From Lentzea alba (GTDB lineage Bacteria; Actinomycetota; Actinomycetes; Mycobacteriales; Pseudonocardiaceae), in assembly GCF_011067745.1 (NCBI RefSeq), contig NZ_JAAMPJ010000005.1:278965-342964 (forward strand): a stretch of 64,000 bases of DNA, read 5' to 3'. This document shows positions 61,313-64,000 of the stretch, piece after piece. The notes below the pieces were generated by a model. It was not told the origin of the DNA, did no database searches, and worked only from the letters and a program-made list of their open reading frames with translations. The position numbers and the translations under genes were made by a program. Each line of letters opens with the position of its first letter. Positions within the stretch are counted from its first letter, which is position 1.

Positions 61313-62701
61313 GTGACGACGTTCCCACGGGTGCCGGCGGACCTGTTCCGCTTCACCACCACCGAGCACGCGGAGCTGCACACCGCTGTGCTGCACGCAT
61401 TCGGCGTGGCGAACGCACGGCTGGAGACCGCTCTCACTCTCGACGACCTGCACCAGAAGCTCAGGGACGCCGGCTGGCAGAACCAGACGACCGACGACGA
61501 GCTGACCGCGTCCCTGACGAGCCTCCGGCAGTGGGGTCTCATCGACGCGTCGCAGCACCGCTACGGGCTCACCAAGCTGGGCGAGGCCGCGCACGCCGGC
61601 ATCCAGCACGTGCTGAACACCCTGACCAGCAGCGGCGCCCTGCAGACCGCCGTCCTCGACGCGATCTCGGACCGCCTCCAGGAACTCAGCGAAGCAAAAG
61701 ACGACCGCCGCACGTTCACGGCGCTGATGGAGCTCGAAGGCCACCTCGACGCCCTCAAGACCAACACCGCGCGGTTCAACGCCGATCTGCAGCGGCTGCT
61801 CCGGGACGAGCGAGCCGATCTCGCCACGTTCCAGGACGTCAAGCGCACCACGATCACCTACCTGCGCGACTTCATCGCCGACTTGGACGCGCGCAAGCAG
61901 GGGATCCGCGACAAGATCGCCCGTATCGACCCCGTCGCCCTCCACGAACGCGCGCGCAACGGCGCTGACCTGTACCAGGACGAGAACTGGAGCCAGCACA
62001 GGACGGCGGCCTGGGACAGTCTCAAGACCTGGTTCCACAACGTCGACGAGTTGCAGGACGTGGCGAGAAGGGCGATCGTCCAGCTGTTGCGCGTGCTCGA
62101 CCGGATCAGCGAGCGCAAGAAGCCGACGAACACCTCGGCCGACTTCAAGGCGCTTGCCCGGTGGTTCGCCGAGGCCAAGACCGAGGACGAGGCGCACGAG
62201 CTGTTCAACGCCGCGTTCGGGTTGTGGCCGGCGCGGCACGCCCACCTCGCGCACGCCGACGGGGAGTTGATCCCGAGCGGCGAGCCGTGGCACAACACGC
62301 CGCCGGTGCCGGTGTCGCCGCAGCTGCGCAAAACGGGCAAGCAGGAGCACATCGGCAGCACCGGCAAGGTCCGCAACGTCGAAGAGGTCCGGCGGAACCG
62401 GCGCATCCAGGCGCAGAAGGAACGCGAAGAGCTCGAGCACGCGTGGGGGCAGATCCAGACCGACGGCGCGATCCGGATCTCCACGCTCACCAATCTCGAC
62501 CACGCGACCTTCCACCGGCTGATCGACCTGGTCGGACGGGCGCTGGGCAGCGATCCGGACAGCACCGGTACGCGCACGGCGGGCACCAGTGACGGGCGGA
62601 TGCAGATCAACCTGCGCAACGCGCGCGGCTGGGCGACCATCACCACCCAGAAGGGCCGGTTGAGCGGGCCCGACTACGTGATCGACGTGCAGAGCCGATG
62701 A
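61313..62701 (+). CDS. jetA: Wadjet subunit JetA (TIGR02677 family)
   Basis: A 462-residue protein matching the TIGR02677 family, the kleisin-like MukF/MksF counterpart of Wadjet. The N-terminus is a winged-helix region (FPRVPADLFRFTTTEHAELH to HRYGLTKLGEAAHAGI), followed by long helical stretches (DRLQELSEAKDDRRTFTALM and following). Wadjet recognises and cleaves closed circular DNA such as plasmids. GTG 61313 is chosen because GGTGGG precedes it; an in-frame ATG at 61271 has none. It overlaps jetB by four bases. Confidence 0.9.
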   Translation: MTTFPRVPADLFRFTTTEHAELHTAVLHAFGVANARLETALTLDDLHQKLRDAGWQNQTTDDELTASLTSLRQWGLIDASQHRYGLTKLGEAAHAGIQHVLNTLTSSGALQTAVLDAISDRLQELSEAKDDRRTFTALMELEGHLDALKTNTARFNADLQRLLRDERADLATFQDVKRTTITYLRDFIADLDARKQGIRDKIARIDPVALHERARNGADLYQDENWSQHRTAAWDSLKTWFHNVDELQDVARRAIVQLLRVLDRISERKKPTNTSADFKALARWFAEAKTEDEAHELFNAAFGLWPARHAHLAHADGELIPSGEPWHNTPPVPVSPQLRKTGKQEHIGSTGKVRNVEEVRRNRRIQAQKEREELEHAWGQIQTDGAIRISTLTNLDHATFHRLIDLVGRALGSDPDSTGTRTAGTSDGRMQINLRNARGWATITTQKGRLSGPDYVIDVQSR

Positions 62702-63777
62702 GCAAAATCGGAAACCAGCTCGCACGGCTGGAGGGTGAGGAGGTGGCGCGCGGTGTGCGGATGCTGCTCGCCCGCCCTTTGCTGACCGCCGTGCACGACC
62801 CCGATGGCTTCGACCTCATCAGAAGGCGCCGCGAACCGATCGTGAAGTGGTTCGACTACTACACGGGCTGGCGTGTGCTCGTCGAACCACGCGCTGGATA
62901 CGCGCGTCTCTTCAAAACGACGCAACGGCCTGACCGCACGAGGCCCGCGCTCGACCGTCGGCGTTACGTGTTGTTGTGTGTCGTGTGCGCGGAACTGCTC
63001 ACCACACCAACAACAACCGCGGACGCGCTGGCCGAGAAGACCAGGCAGACGATCGCACTGGACGGCCTCCCGTCGTTCGACCCGAATCGCCGCAGCGACC
63101 GGAACGCTTATACGGACGTGTTGAGGTTCCTCGAAGAACAAGGCGTCATCGAGCACAACGAACCCCAGCTCCGTGCCGATCCAACGCTCATCACCCGGCT
63201 GCTGGCCGCACCGATCTCACCTTCTACCGTGGACAGCATCGAGGACCTGACTCGCGAGTCGCGGTACGAGAACGCGCACCGCAGCCTGTGGCAACGGCAC
63301 TCCACCATGCGCAGGCTCATCGACGATCCGGTGGTCTACCGGGAAGATCTGACCGCGAGCCAGCTCGCGTTCCTCACGTCGCCGAGCGGTCGCAAGATCG
63401 TTCAGACGGGCGTCGGGCTCGCCGGGTGCACGCTGGAAGAACGCGCCGAGGGGTACCTCGTGGTCGACGCCGACGCGATCGCCACGGACACGAGGTTTCC
63501 GGACGACGACAGCAACGAGAAGGTCGCCGCGTTGTTGTTGCTCGACCGGTTGGCACAAGGCCCGGCATCCACAGAGGACCTGGTCGAGGAAACACGCGAG
63601 CTGCTGACGAAGTTCCGCAACTGGGCCAAGGCCTACCAGTCGGACGGCGGCGCGGGCAGGCTCGCGGCGGACGGACTCGCGCTGCTGGAGGCGTTCGGGC
63701 TCGCGCGCACGGAGAACGGCACCGTTCGCAGGCTGCCCGCGGCAGCCAGGTACGCGGTGGAGGAGCTGCATGACTGA
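62698..63777 (+). CDS. jetB: Wadjet subunit JetB (TIGR02678 family)
   Basis: A 359-residue protein matching TIGR02678, the KITE-type (MukE/MksE-like) subunit. Characteristic segments are EVARGVRMLLARPLLTAVHD, VKWFDYYTGWRVLVEPRAGY, and RRRYVLLCVVCAELL. The ATG overlaps the jetA stop (ATGA) and the gene's 3' end overlaps jetC by eight bases, so the three are coupled. Confidence 0.92.
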   Translation: MSKIGNQLARLEGEEVARGVRMLLARPLLTAVHDPDGFDLIRRRREPIVKWFDYYTGWRVLVEPRAGYARLFKTTQRPDRTRPALDRRRYVLLCVVCAELLTTPTTTADALAEKTRQTIALDGLPSFDPNRRSDRNAYTDVLRFLEEQGVIEHNEPQLRADPTLITRLLAAPISPSTVDSIEDLTRESRYENAHRSLWQRHSTMRRLIDDPVVYREDLTASQLAFLTSPSGRKIVQTGVGLAGCTLEERAEGYLVVDADAIATDTRFPDDDSNEKVAALLLLDRLAQGPASTEDLVEETRELLTKFRNWAKAYQSDGGAGRLAADGLALLEAFGLARTENGTVRRLPAAARYAVEELHD

Positions 63778-64000
63778 CCGGTGGCAACCCAGCCGCGCAG
63801 GGATCATCAACGTCTGGCGCTACTACGACGAGATCTTCTCGTTCTACCAGGGTCGGCTGTTGCTCAGGGGCCCCAACGGCACGGGCAAGTCGAAGGCGCT
63901 CGAACTGCTGCTGCCGTACCTCTTCGACGCGAACCTGCGACCGCACCGCCTGTCGACGTTCGGCAGCGCGGACCGCACCATGCACTGGAACCTCATGGGC
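63770..64000 (+). CDS. jetC: Wadjet subunit JetC (TIGR02680 family, SMC-like), 5' end
   Basis: The first 77 codons of a large SMC-like ATPase, cut by the window edge. It begins MTDRWQPSRAGIINVWRYYD and has a Walker A motif at 34-41 (GPNGTGKS), then ELLLPYLFDANLRPHRLSTF, typical of TIGR02680 proteins of more than 1300 residues. The nuclease gene jetD is expected next, beyond the window. Confidence 0.92.
   Translation, partial: MTDRWQPSRAGIINVWRYYDEIFSFYQGRLLLRGPNGTGKSKALELLLPYLFDANLRPHRLSTFGSADRTMHWNLMG

Overview
The DNA is GC-rich with strong GC3 bias, frequent GTG/TTG starts and actinobacterial families (CsoR, ANTAR and PucR regulators, DUF2637, DUF305, MmyB-type regulators). I infer a filamentous actinomycete, most likely in or near Pseudonocardiaceae; the lineage is inferred from gene content, not from a marker gene.

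Region 1 (1-20.39 kb) looks like an integrated accessory island. Its right edge is a 46-bp 3' half of a tRNA-Lys(CTT) gene (20348-20393) that keeps the tRNA terminator but lacks the 5' half, as expected at the tRNA-distal end of an element integrated into a tRNA gene. Inside are a copper/metal module (MFS exporter, DUF4396 protein, DUF305 lipoprotein, BlaI/CopY repressor with M56 peptidase, CsoR, CopZ, a secreted His-rich protein, the Cu+ ATPase CopA, and a TauE/SafE-cupredoxin protein with its HMA protein), two TetR-controlled units, and a module of unknown function. That module holds a three-Cys-motif DUF5131 (phage Gp37/Gp68-like) protein, its partner TcmP, two uncharacterised proteins and a DUF2637 membrane protein. 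Five CsoR-type boxes lie at three copper promoters. No integrase or intact tRNA-Lys is in the window, so the other end is to the left.

Region 2 (20.4-39.7 kb) reads as chromosome: CsbD, small conserved proteins, a transglutaminase-like protein, a cold-shock protein, two desaturases, two GAF-ANTAR regulators, an RsbW-like ATPase, enolase, a TetR/SnoaL pair, a secreted metzincin, an SDR, and an operon RHH regulator - DUF4097 - DrrAB-type ABC exporter - P450. At 27.4-28.2 kb a regulator and an SDR gene that were probably divergent are both decayed and have both lost their 5' ends at one point.

Region 3 (39.7-42.3 kb) is a TIGR02452-family (macro-domain-like) gene split by a 1.74-kb TnpB-only element of IS605/IS1341 type. 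TnpB keeps its RuvC D-E-D residues but lacks the usual zinc-finger cysteines.

Region 4 (42.3-58.5 kb) carries a TIM-barrel-like protein, an ion transporter with a universal stress protein, an IorAB-type molybdenum oxidoreductase, two overlapping ABC-F genes beside a divergent methyltransferase, an orphan histidine kinase, and a hydantoin-type operon (NCS1 permease, HyuA, DUF917, PucR).

Region 5 (58.5-64 kb) is a defence locus: an uncharacterised protein, a 5'-broken DUF2786-like gene, a dNTP triphosphohydrolase, and divergently the start of a Wadjet system (jetA, jetB, 5' end of jetC) running off the right edge.
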